This document shows positions 1 to 10,230 of a DNA stretch of 64,000 bases, one piece after another. Within the stretch, counting starts at the first letter, position 1. Every line of letters begins with the position of its first letter. A program made the position numbers and the translations under genes. The stretch comes from Sparassis latifolia (Eukaryota; Basidiomycota; Agaricomycetes; Polyporales; Sparassidaceae). The stretch spans positions 62,001-126,000 of the forward strand of contig CM031562.1 of the NCBI GenBank assembly GCA_018466975.1. The letters run 5' to 3'. Under the pieces are notes generated by a model that worked only from the letters and a program-made list of their open reading frames with translations, was not told the DNA's origin and did not search any database.

Positions 1-552
1 GGTGAATATACAGCTTGATTTCCAATACTAAAGGCGATACTTAATAGCTGCAAACCAGTCCACTTGGAGCGGATCTATGCTAAGACTGGGCTTCCTGTAC
101 GCTGCTATCCTCCAAGGGGTGAGTTGGAAAGGTTCGGGCCTACGAAGCATGAAATACTCACCATACAATGTCTAGACGAGCTTGAACCTGTCCCTGCACC
201 AGTCGAAATACACGCCAACGTACAGATTGAAGGTGAGTAAGCGATCAACCTTCGTCGAGTCGCAGAGCTGACTCCAGAATGAGAGCGCCATATTGCGGAC
301 GCGCCCCAGCGGACGCGAGGGCAATCCCATACCGAGGCGCTAGTCCAGCTCTTGTGCCTGAACTCCTCCGTTCGTCCCGGACTCGAGCAGGCTGATTTTG
401 AGGCGCTCTTCTTGAAATGCACCTGCGGTTTGATCATGATGCGGATGGCATTCTGCTACCACGAGTGTGCTGTACAGAAACATGCACATCAGGAGATAGC
501 AGTGCAAGAAGTTATCGATCTTACTATCGATGACTCCGACGAGGATGCATAA
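1..552 (+). CDS. 3' end of an unidentified gene with a C-terminal Cys/His cluster (partial)
   Basis: This is the tail of a gene entering from the left edge. I read an intron at 2-58, an exon at 59-232, an intron at 233-283 (donor GTGAGT, branch GCTGAC) and a last exon at 284-552. The phases agree and the frame is open to the TAA at 550-552. The C-terminus carries a small Cys/His cluster (CTCG then CYHEC, roughly 35-50 residues from the end), which resembles a degenerate zinc finger, and it finishes with an acidic tail, VIDLTIDDSDEDA. The family is not recognised. The upstream part lies outside the window, so function cannot be assigned. Confidence 0.5.
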
Positions 553-3104
553 TAGATATCGTACCGATGCGTTGACGACTCAATGCGGGATGACTGTGAA
601 TAACTGTATCAGGAGCTGCACGGAACCTAATCAATACCGCCCAAAAAGTGAATTTTGGGCGCTCACCGTTGACCGCCACTCAGTTACGCCACAGACTCTG
701 TTTCCACGCACTGCGCAGCTGAACCTTGGCCTCGAAGCTTTGCGTGAGGTCCTGACCCTCAGGTGGCTGGAGCTTAGCAAAGTTACCTGGAAGCAGTTCT
801 GCGAAGATGTCCCTGAAGTCTCTGCGATGTATCCGATGAGCTGTCGATGGCAACGACCCGAAAAGGTGAGCGCGTGGTGACGCTCGGCTAACCAACAGAG
901 GCGCTAAAGACTAAAGTAATCGAACGGCAACTGCCGGCAAGGATTCGCGTGGCGTGATCGAATCGTAATCTAGATGCTTAATGTGCAAAGGTACAAGTAG
1001 GAAAGAATTATGGAGATCGACACAGTCAATTTATTCTCAATCATGCGCGCACATGATTAAATTTCAGTTCACAAAATTTTCCAAAAAATGCAGCGCTCTT
1101 CTTCACTTCACTTCCTCACAAACGTCTCGAGCCGCCACTGGTAGAGGGATGAGAGCTCTCCCTTTAATCTAAAAACGCGTCAGCTGGCTCCGGCGAGCTC
1201 TAGAGAAAACTCACATGCGTATATGGTCGGGTCGTAGTTGTGAAGAGTGCGGCTGCACTGTGTCACCAACCTGAAGCCCTTTTGGAAACTGAGAAGCGTT
1301 ACCTTATGCCATGTAAACGCCCTCCCGGGAATTGTGCTGGGCGGACGAAACTTGTGAAGGGAGCCTTTTGCGGCTTCGACATTGAAATTTATGGACTCAA
1401 ATGCCTGCGCAATACAGGCTAAATGCAACACAGAGCGGACTCAAAAGCAAGCATACCGATACTAGCTCACGCCATCCGACGGATCCCTGAGCTTTAAATA
1501 TGTTTTTGAAAGTCTGCAAGGTGAATTCAGAGGGTACTGAGTCCATAGACATTCAACTTACTGCGTAATGCCGCCCGCTCACTATTATTGTTCGATTCAT
1601 GATCGATGGGTCGTAGATGAGAGAGGAGAAGAATCGAGTAGCAAGTAGAGGATAGGGAATGGACGCTGTACGTTCGGTGAGCGTAGACGGCCAGAGCCAA
1701 AGTCCGCCGCGCGAGAAGTCTCAGCTCAGCTACCTGCGGCACACTTGCAAAAGGGTAACTTTCCCAGTGTCACATCGCAGAGACAACTTTCGTGGTATGT
1801 TGGACCAAGTTAGCCCACTAAATTGCTTTTATCCTACCCGGTGGTACATAAAGGGCACGTTATTCCTGGCGCGAGGGCTGTTGGCGTAGTTCAATACCGC
1901 ACGATATTCGATATCAGGAACCCCAAGAGGAGGCCACAGGTTGCTCTGGCGATGCCAAAGCAGCTCTGTACGCTGTCGACACTGGAGGCAGCCCATCTAA
2001 CACGAAATCTAGATGGCATTGACAAGCTGCAGCTGTAATTAGTATGAAAGTACTGATAGGGACTCGACCCGCCAATTCTCGAAGGCAAGAAGTCCCAAAG
2101 TGGGAATGCCGACGAAATCGGCTACCAGCCCCTGGAAAGTGATCTCGTAGCTAGACCATGGCGGGATAGAAGGCTGTACGATGCTAGGATAAAATGCTAT
2201 AGAGAATGAGAGGTGGGTGGGTAGAAAGGGACGCGACCGGAACGGGAAGGGGCGGCAGAAGGGCTCAAGTGAAGGAAGCAGGTGAGACCCGCGGAACCGA
2301 CGCCACTTGTAAAGTCGGCGCAAAAGTCAACTTTTGGTTAGCCCCATTTAGCCACCCATCTTCTTAATTAAGGAGGTCCTCTTTCTTATTTGGGCAATTA
2401 AAGCCAATAATGGGCCCTTATTTTTCCTTAATCAAGGAAATAACACCAGTAAGCAAAAGTTGACGTAACCGGCGTCAATTGTCCGGCTCGCAGGCGCCCA
2501 TTGAGGGTTTCAACAGCTAGCCTGTGAACGAGCTGGGCGAAGTCCTGGAATGGGGCCAAAACAACGACAGCATAGATCCGGCATGAGCATTGCCCAATGG
2601 TCTGCCCCAGCATACTCAGTTGCGTAGTCATTCCGGGGAGTGAAGCGCGCGCGATCACTGCACGCGCCAAAACATGTCAACAACGCGTCAACAAAGAGGA
2701 CGCGTCAACAGCGCACAACAAAATTTTATGGTGGCCGGTTTGCCTTAAATTCACCACCCTTCGCTTGCTCTCTCTCTAACTTTCACCCTCGCGGCCCCGC
2801 CACTGCGATTGTCCGCCCCCGTCTTGGCGTCTTCTCGTTCGGTATGTCCGTCTCCTCTCGGGGACTGTGCTATCCAATGGGTTCGAAGGAGACCTATATC
2901 GCCCACTGGATGGCGCAGTTTCTACCATTCATATCCGCCGCTAGCACAGAGTCTGCGCGGACGGCAGGCTGCACGAGTTCGAAGGAGACCTGTATCGCTC
3001 GTGCTGCCTGCGGCCTGCTTTCTGCCGGCTGCTTTCTGCGAAGGCCTGTTGTTCGACCCGCGCGGGGGCTGATACTGTGCGCCACAGAGAAAAGTGTCGC
3101 CAGC
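553..3104. other. gene-free stretch with one MITE-like element
   Basis: No exon chain with consistent splice phases was found here. Short open frames exist on both strands but lack typical coding character or splice support. The stretch contains a small terminal-inverted-repeat element at 2326-2464 and a 22-bp imperfect direct repeat (2881-2902 and 2977-2998, beginning gttcgaaggagacct) just before the first exon of the dioxygenase gene. Confidence 0.5.
2326..2464. mobile_element. MITE-like element with 16-bp terminal inverted repeats
   Basis: The ends read gtcaacttttggttag (2326-2341) and cttactgg-type complement ending caaaagttgac (2449-2464). The outer 11 bp are perfect inverted repeats and the full 16 bp match at 14 positions. 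The 139-bp interior is A+T-rich compared with its surroundings and has further short inverted segments around ttaattaagg and ccttaatcaagg. It has no coding capacity. A clear target-site duplication was not seen, so it could also be an old hairpin sequence and not a transposon. Confidence 0.45.
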
Positions 3105-4626
3105 ATGTCTTTGGTGGTAAGCCTGCTTGCTTGCTGGCAGTTTCTCCCTACTGACCCCCTTCCATAGGCCGGCTTGGACTACCGTGGGAAAGCCTCCATG
3201 AGAGAGCGCCTGGAGGCGGTCTGGGGGGCGGAAGGGGGCAGGGGTGAAGGCCCGGACCACGCCACTCCCGCCGTTGCTCTGCAGGGCCCGAACAGGTATG
3301 CCCTGTTCACTTTCCATCTCAATGCGGCACTACTGACCTTGGTTGCAGCCCGAGCGACAGCTCCAACGGGGGCTCTCGTCCACGGGATATATCGAACACC
3401 GCACCTGCCTTGTGCGACTTCGCGCAGGCGGAAGCCGCTCTCCAAGTTTGCGCTGAGGGCCTGGGCCCTGGTCGCAATGCGCGCCGTCAATACTACTTTG
3501 AGAAGAGGACGGCCGCTCGCGCCACCGCTCGTGCCAAAAAAAAGAAGGCCAGTGCAATGCACGTCCAGAGCACGGCCTCTCTTTCCCAGCGGAAGATGCC
3601 CGGGGGTTACATCGGCAGTCGCATCAAATCCGAGCGCCCACCCCGGCGAGAAATCATCGGGTGTGCTAATGGGTGAGCGTGCACTCTAGCGCCCTTTGGT
3701 GAAACCGAGCTCACATCTGAGGCAGAGCGGCTGCGTACATCTGTGACTCAGAAGGGAGGCTCGTCATCTACAGGTCGTTCGCAGGGCCAGCCACTGTCCG
3801 CGCCAACTCTGCGGCTATGGCTGCTGTAGAGTACCTGCAACACAGTGGCGTCAAGCCGACATATTCCGGCTCCACTCGAGGAAACTTCCTGCAGTATTAT
3901 TTTACTTTGCATCGGGACAATCAGGTGGTGAGCACTTTCCTTTGTGGGCGTGAGCTTCCTGTAACTGACCATAGCGAGACAGAGGCCATGCATGTCTCTC
4001 TACTACTTAAAACACATCGACGTTGTGCGCGAGCTCGGGAATCTCCTCAAGCCAGTGGTCGCCCTCATAAACGGTGAGTTTGAATGCCACTGCCGTATGC
4101 ATGGCCTAACGCGCAGGCCGTTCCAGGTATCTTCAAGTCTCGATTTCCCGACCTATATGCCCATTACGCCGCCACTCTCGACTACGTTCTGGAAAAGGAT
4201 GCAGGCCTGGAGGCCCTGTTCTACCCATTTGCATCATTTGCGCTCAACGCCGGCATCGTAGTCACCTTGCCCCACCTCGACTCCACCAACTACGGTCCCG
4301 GCTTGTGCTGCATCATGCCGTATGGAACATTTGACCCTGCGCAAGATTGTCGAATTGGCATCGCCGAGCTTGGCTATGAGATCGAGGTAGGCCCCGGAGT
4401 GCCTGTGTTCATTCCATCGGCGATGTTTACCCACTACAACACCATCCTGATCTCCAAGGGGATGCGAGGGTCTCTTGTGTTTTGGACTGGCGGCTCAATA
4501 TTCCAGTGGGTTGAGCTAGGTGGCAAAATGGTTTCTGAGCTTTCTGGTCCTGAGCATGAGGTGTATATCAAAGGCCTTGCTGCTCGAATTTTGGCCGGTC
4601 TTGCTCGGTTCCCTATGCACATGTAG
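3105..4626 (+). CDS. TET/JBP-like 2-oxoglutarate/Fe(II) dioxygenase
   Basis: A six-exon model (3105-3116, 3168-3295, 3349-3672, 3726-3927, 3983-4073, 4127-4626) gives an uninterrupted 418-residue protein. Introns are 51-55 nt, several with TACTGAC or CTAAC branch sites. After a disordered N-terminus and a basic helix (NARRQYYFEKRTAARATARA, about residues 93-112) comes a double-stranded beta-helix core. The visible ligands are H302-x-D304 (PHLDSTN), distal H355 (PSAMFTHYNT) and R366 (KGMRGSLV), as expected for Fe(II) and 2-oxoglutarate binding. The layout matches the basidiomycete TET/JBP-like family, which oxidises thymine or 5-methylcytosine in DNA. That assignment comes from remembered motif patterns, so related JBP-type dioxygenases without DNA activity remain possible. 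The very short first exon (MSLV) is the least certain part. It is the first of five plus-strand genes ending with a Plavaka transposase. Confidence 0.75.
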
Positions 4627-6064
4627 CGGCACGGCGTACATTAGAAAGGTTTTAAAACGTTTGCGTGGCGACAGAATTAATAAACAGCCCTCTGCCTACT
4701 TATAACTTGTGTGTTGAACATAGAACGGTGCCGCTATAGCCAGCCCGTCCTCACCTCTTGCGCACTACCCTCGCCCCTTGTCCTCCAACGGCCCCAAGAC
4801 ATTGCTCTTTAACCAACAATAGCGCCAACTGTGCCGTGGCTCCGTTCTGCCAATCCTGGACTAATTTTGGAATCTGAGGTCGCAGCGTGAAGAAATCTTC
4901 CACGGTAATGTTGACCGAGCCATCAGCATGTCACAGTAAGAGAGCAAAGCGATTATACTACTCATTAATTGCGCTCGGAGGGAGGAGTGGGTGGGCGGAG
5001 AGCGGGTGGGTGGAGAGCGGGTGAGGGGGTTAGAGATGAAGGGGGCGGAATACGTGGAGTATATGTGACGAGCAGGCACTGCGCGTTTGCTCGTTCAGAG
5101 CCCACAAGAAGCACCGGCTAAGCGTGGAGTTCAACTAGACGTAGTGGCCTCTACTCGCCTTCTATCGCGATCGTTCCACCAATTAAGGAAACTGTAGAGA
5201 TCTCACTCGGGCATGGCCCTGGCATCACTCTACATCGCCTGTCTTCGCCTGTTACGACGCCGTCCGGACATCTTTGAGGCGCCGCTTGGTTCCAGAAGGC
5301 ATATTGGTTCTTACATTCGTCTTTGGGGAGTTGGTAAGCATATGGTTCTCATTGCGAGTCGCTTGGTCACTCACCTGCATAATCGACACACATGTAGCTG
5401 ATCGGTGTCTCCCCGCTCGGTTCTGATACAAACAGGACAGAGCAGTTGAGCCGAAGTCAAAATGACCGTGACTAACGGCCACATCCTATTTTCTGAGGTA
5501 AAAAATTTGCCAGTATTACACGTTACAGATTCTAAGGCTCGACGTGGGCACTGCCATGCGGTGTCTTCTCACACACACAGCATCGCAAGTGCATGCTGTA
5601 ATGTTTCTCTTCTGAGACCCTCAGCAAACTACAGCCATCTGTCAGCCTTCGCGATATCATTTGTTTAACTGGCGTTCTCGAACGTCCCGCAGGCGCAAGG
5701 CAGTGATGCTCGTACCCCATGATCCGGACGCCAGGCATTTTTGACCCCATAGACACCGTGTGCTGTTTGAATTGTCTACTTTTAACCCCAGAGGTTCTGG
5801 TGCCGGGTAAGCCCTTGTGTTCTATGAATGGGAAATGAGCCCATGCGTAGCTGACGATCGTGTCCGCCAACCACCCTCCCGTCTTCCACGGTCGGTTCAC
5901 GAGTGTCATCGTAACATTGTCTCGATTTTTGGAAGCGGCATGCGTGGCCAAACCTGCATTCGCGGTGATGTTCGCTTTTGGGCAACTCGCAACAAGACGC
6001 CGCCGGTGCCTCCTGGTATATATGGCGCAGGTGAGATCCTCTTCCGAGCCATCCTCTTTCCACA
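4627..6064. other. gene-free stretch with a short G-rich minisatellite
   Basis: I see no gene with consistent splicing here. At about 4985-5028 there is a G-rich tandem repeat with a 17-bp period (units close to gtgggcggagagcgggt, about 2.5 copies). The final 60 bases precede the ATG of the DUF6532-like gene. Confidence 0.5.
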
Positions 6065-7747
6065 ATGGACCCCACTGCAGTTGATTGGGCGTCGATACTC
6101 GACCAAGCTAGAGGTCACTTCAATCTGCCACATCCTCGCAAGTATTTTCCGTTTCAAATGTTTGTATATTATTACTGACGATGCTCTGTCAGTGGGGCAT
6201 ATGGCACAGGCTTTGCACGTCAACCCCGAGCACCTCGCTCTCCACCCGGCTAATCAAGAGCCCGACGTTTCCTCTGCGGTATCGTACTCTGCTACAGAGT
6301 TTTCGGCTGCTCTTGGCCCGGGAGCTGCCGCTGGTGCCTCTCCTTTTGGGGCTGCCGGCGCCCTTGCTGGAGCTGGTGGCGTCCCTGGCACCCTGCCGGG
6401 CGTCCTCACACAGGGGCCTGCTTTCGCTGTCGCCCCGATTATGGCTCAGGGAAACTACCCCGGGGTGCTATTGCAAGTCATTTCGACCGCACAACCGGCA
6501 TCGAGCGAGCTTCAGCCCATGGTGCCCACGGGTTTGCCCGACCTCACGATCGGCCAACACTTCCCGCAGGGAGTAAACCCTGTTGCAGTAGGCTCTGTCT
6601 ATTTCCAGCCACTCGGGCCTAATGAATCGCTGCTGTTCACCCCCTCACCTGGTCCGGTGTTGGACCAGCCGACCAGGATGTCCCAGCTAGAGGACTGGGC
6701 CCCCGTTTTGCACGGGGTTGCATATGAGGCTCGCGACGTGTTACTTGGGACCATCTTCGCTGATGACAATAGCGATCCCTTTGCAACCGGTCCCCCTGTA
6801 CGCTCGACTGCACGCGAGACGTTTCTTGACATTAGGGCGCGCTTCGAGGATCAGGAGTTGCGGAAGAGGAACCCGTTATCACGCCGCCTTCCCGAACAGT
6901 GTAGGTGCATTAGTTAGTGATACAAATTTCTTGCTAATGTATTAAAGGAACTCCAGATTGGGCATCCGATGACATAGTGACCCTCGTAAGCCTATTCCAC
7001 TGCACCTCTGCTAGTACTTATTTACCTTCGCAGATAGCAGACTCCCTCGGCAACTTCAGGTCTCGGCTGAAGGATCTCGCACAGAAACTCATCGACATCG
7101 ACCCTATCAACGACTGCAACCCTCTCCCCGTACAGATGTATAAAAGTTATTATCTGCACGCTCCCGACATCAACGCGACAGTGATGGGCCTGCACCTCCA
7201 TCCTCGTTCGCCAAAGAGCCATAACTTTGAGGAGCACGAATTATTCATGCACCGTGGCACCGCACTACCGAACGTGAGATGGCACCTTATTCGATGAGGA
7301 TACAGGCTAACGGCAGGGTGTAGGGCCGATTCCAACACGACTATAGCAACCCGGTGCTATTCCGCTTAGTAGAGAGAGCATTCTATGAGGGAAACACCTT
7401 CGCGCCAACATTCCTCGCCCGGGCAATTGATGCAATATATCGAAAGTACTTCCCGAACGTCCCGGACGAGGAAGTACCTTTCCGCACATCCATCCCGATC
7501 ACCGCCATCGCCCTATGCGTCACTGTAGTGAGTTAACGCCTTCATTTCGTATGATTTGACTTCTGATTTAGAAATAAAGATTGCGAACGTGCTTGATCAA
7601 CGTTGCGAAACCGGCTTCTTCGACCGCATCCGCTTTCACCGCGATAGATACCGCACATTATTTACGGACATTCGCAACGAGCTCTATCTGGCGCTGCAGG
7701 ACCCAGCGTTCGCCCTGTTTATCATGATTTTTGAGGCAGCATGCTGA
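6065..7747 (+). CDS. DUF6532-like protein
   Basis: Six exons (6065-6137, 6193-6900, 6957-6985, 7034-7273, 7324-7527, 7580-7747) join into a 473-residue frame. The first intron has a GC donor (CTC|GCAAGT) with a TACTGAC branch and CAG acceptor, and it is the only choice that keeps the frame. Later introns use GTAGGT, GTAAGC, GTGAGA and GTGAGT donors with CTAAT, CTAAC or CTGAT branches. Residues 50-260 are low-complexity Ala/Gly/Pro-rich. Residues about 271-470 look like DUF6532 of basidiomycetes (helical, with the RFQHDYSNPVLFRLVERAFY and PITAIALCVTV blocks). The biochemical role of this domain is unknown to me. It lies between the dioxygenase and coiled-coil genes on the same strand. The stop at 7745-7747 could precede a further exon, because an intron-like gtaagc...ttgcag follows it. 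Confidence 0.7.
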
Positions 7748-8241
7748 GTCGTAAGCCCGTTCCTCCTGCACCAGGGCTATTGGTATTAAACAAATGTTTT
7801 TGCAGGTTCCTTCGAGGCCGCCTGTTGCCAGTACCGGGCGTTGACGAGGGGCTGTAAACATGTTCGTTCCGGTTTGCCTCTCTGTCCTCATGCGGTGTAC
7901 GTTAGTCATGGCGGGCCTCTCGTGTTGTTGAACGTGTACAATGTATCCATGCGATGAATGTTATTTTGGACGCAATACAATGTGAACGGGTTGCGACAAG
8001 TCACTTGAACTAGACTGACGCCAGGTGGCGGAGCAGTCGCCACTGGAAGCCTGGATTTGTAAGTGGCATTCGCCGGCGTCTGAGCAAGGCCAAAGCCCTC
8101 CAAAACTCCGAGGCCGTACGTTCGCATAAAAACCCGCTGCTCACTGCTTCCTCCCTACCTTGCGTCCCAGTGCAGGTTGCTCACATTTCTGTACATAATT
8201 TCTGTTTTCGTCTGACCTGAGTGTTCGCTAAGCTTATCGTG

Positions 8242-8921
8242 ATGACATCTGCGCCTAGAGAGCCCTCCCGCATACCCACTGCCGTCCGCAAGTTGCTTTC
8301 CTCGATGTCGCGCTCTCAGCCCACGCCGACATTTTCACCCACTTTCACCTCATTCGTTTCCTCAGTTCCACAATCTAACACCCACACCGCCAGTCACGAG
8401 CTAGTTCCCTCTGCAGCGAGTGCCAAACTGGTCCCTGAAATTGCGCCGACGAGCACACGTGGCTTGGAGAGTAACATGCACTACCCCACCAAAGGCAGCG
8501 TTGCACCCGCTGTCCCATCGTATGATGCGGTACGAAGACTTCACTAATGGCACTATATGGCATACGCTGAGCATATCATTAGACCCCGATTATCCGTGAA
8601 TTAATGTCTACAAGGGGCTTCCCAGAGAGGGCAGATGACGCGGAGTGCCTCCTGGCCCTTGTTCGCAGGGCGCGGGACCATCAGAGCCACTTGAAGAGCG
8701 CCATGGAGGATGCCGTTCGGTGCAGTCTCATACAACTGCACCTGTATCAGGCGGAGTTGAAGAGAGTGCGAAGACAATTGGTGGAGGCAGAGAGGGGTGT
8801 CGGAGAAGTTCGCGCCTGGATCCGCGACAGAGGCATTCCAGTTGGTGTGGCTCTGACGCAGGCAGGTATCACGGATGAGATCGAGGAAGACCTTAGCGAT
8901 GATGATAGGAGCGCGTTCTAG
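8242..8921 (+). CDS. small coiled-coil protein of the transposon-neighbour block
   Basis: Two exons, 8242-8529 and 8583-8921, are separated by a 53-nt intron (GTACGA donor, TTAG acceptor) in phase 0 and give 208 residues. The N-terminal half is Ser/Thr/Pro-rich and probably disordered. The C-terminal half is a charged heptad-like helix (LYQAELKRVRRQLVEAERGV, about residues 151-170) followed by a short acidic tail. No enzyme motif is visible. Similar helix-ended small proteins are common in agaricomycete accessory regions, but I cannot name the family. It is in the same orientation as its neighbours, 0.5 kb after the DUF6532-like gene and 0.3 kb before the next model. Confidence 0.6.
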
Positions 8922-9225
8922 TTTCTTTCACCGAGTCCTTACCCTCTGTTGACCCTCAACTTCAGCTCGTTTATTACCGATACCTCTGATTGTTTCGATA
9001 CAGGACATATGACTGATTCATGTAACTATACAAGCGTTGCGAGCGAACTGGACGCACCTGTGGCTACCTCTGAGAACCTGACGAATCCCGTGGGAACCGC
9101 CCCAGAGGTGTGGCACTCAACCAGAGAACTTCAGCAGGCAAGTGAATGACGGGTCTCATAAAAGGTCTGGATACGGGGTAAGAAAGTCAATCGTTGTTTA
9201 TCCCATCGTTCGCAGCTGTTTGATC

Positions 9226-9913
9226 ATGTCCTCAGAGTCAGACATTCGAGTTACAAAACCCTCTTTCTCCACTGGGGCACACAAGAGACGGAAAGGAGAC
9301 TCCTCTGAGGAAGAGGACAGTGGAGGTTCAGCAACATGATTTGTTCTCGTTCATTCATTTCGCTGATTAATACAGTCGGTGGCGTCATCCAGTTTCAAAG
9401 CAAGAAGCTGAACGGATTGCATGGCCCTGCAGGTATATGCTCTCTTGAGCCACAGTGCGGAGAGGACTTATATGTACAGAAGAAGCTACAAGTCGGGACG
9501 CGGAGAAGATAGAATGTGGAGTGCAAACTGACCCCTCACCAAGCATAGGTCAGCTGGTTGTATACAGTTATGTCGCGATGCTTATGCCGGTTTGGGAATA
9601 TAGGAACTGGGAGTTCCGCAGCCACCGACGTCCCGCCGATACCAGAGCAGGTTGCTGCATTACAAGCAGAGATCGACTCTTTGAATGCTGAAGTTTTCTA
9701 TTATCGCGGTATGTGGTTGAGTGAAATTCGCACGCAGAGCTTTTGGCACGTCTTGTGCCTGAAGAGGACACTGTAGTCTACTATTCTCAGGCTCGAGGTG
9801 AAGAGTTGTCCCCATCTCCTCGTCGTAAGCAGGCCTTCGGTTGCATCCGTGTACCTTTGGACTCATACACTTTAAAACAGATGATTTTGTACGTGCCGGT
9901 GAATCATAGCTAG
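9226..9913 (+). CDS. 155-residue five-exon protein, all introns in phase 1
   Basis: Exons 9226-9325, 9376-9432, 9480-9548, 9604-9708 and 9777-9913 join without a stop into 155 residues. Introns are 50, 47, 55 and 68 nt and every one falls in phase 1, so each internal exon could be added or lost without a frameshift. The protein starts with a basic/acidic patch (HKRRKGDSSEEEDSG), has a short coiled-coil-like stretch (PEQVAALQAEIDSLNAEVF, about residues 88-106) and ends with a compact C-terminus. An alternative longer form begins at ATG 9009 and splices 9141 to 9236, adding about 43 residues (MTDSCNY...). The family is not recognised. It lies 0.3 kb upstream of the Plavaka transposase. Confidence 0.55.
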
Positions 9914-10230
9914 CGGTCTACGCCGGCATCATTCAGCCTGGCATTTGTAATGGATATCATGTTCATAGCCGTTTTGCGCTGTAATCAGAGATTCCATCGG
10001 ATTGAAGAATTGTCGCATGACTGCACATTGAATCTGTCGCGCTGTCAGGCCTCATGGCAACCAAGACATGTGCAAGGACACTCTTCTATATCGACATGCA
10101 GCGTTGATCAATTGGTTTCAGATATATCCAGTGAGCTTCCCACGGCAAGTCTCTACTTGGTCCGACATAAACGAGACGACCAGGTGAATTATTTCCTACA
10201 GCTGAATTATGTTGCTCTTCCCTCGCTTTC

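Noticed and set aside
2640..3167. 175-codon plus-strand frame overlapping the dioxygenase 5' end
   Set aside because: The spliced gene starting at 3105 uses the same frame only for its first exon; the upstream part has a repeat and no conserved features.
5532..6065. 177-codon minus-strand frame upstream of the DUF6532-like gene
   Set aside because: No domain and no splice support were seen, and its composition is unremarkable.
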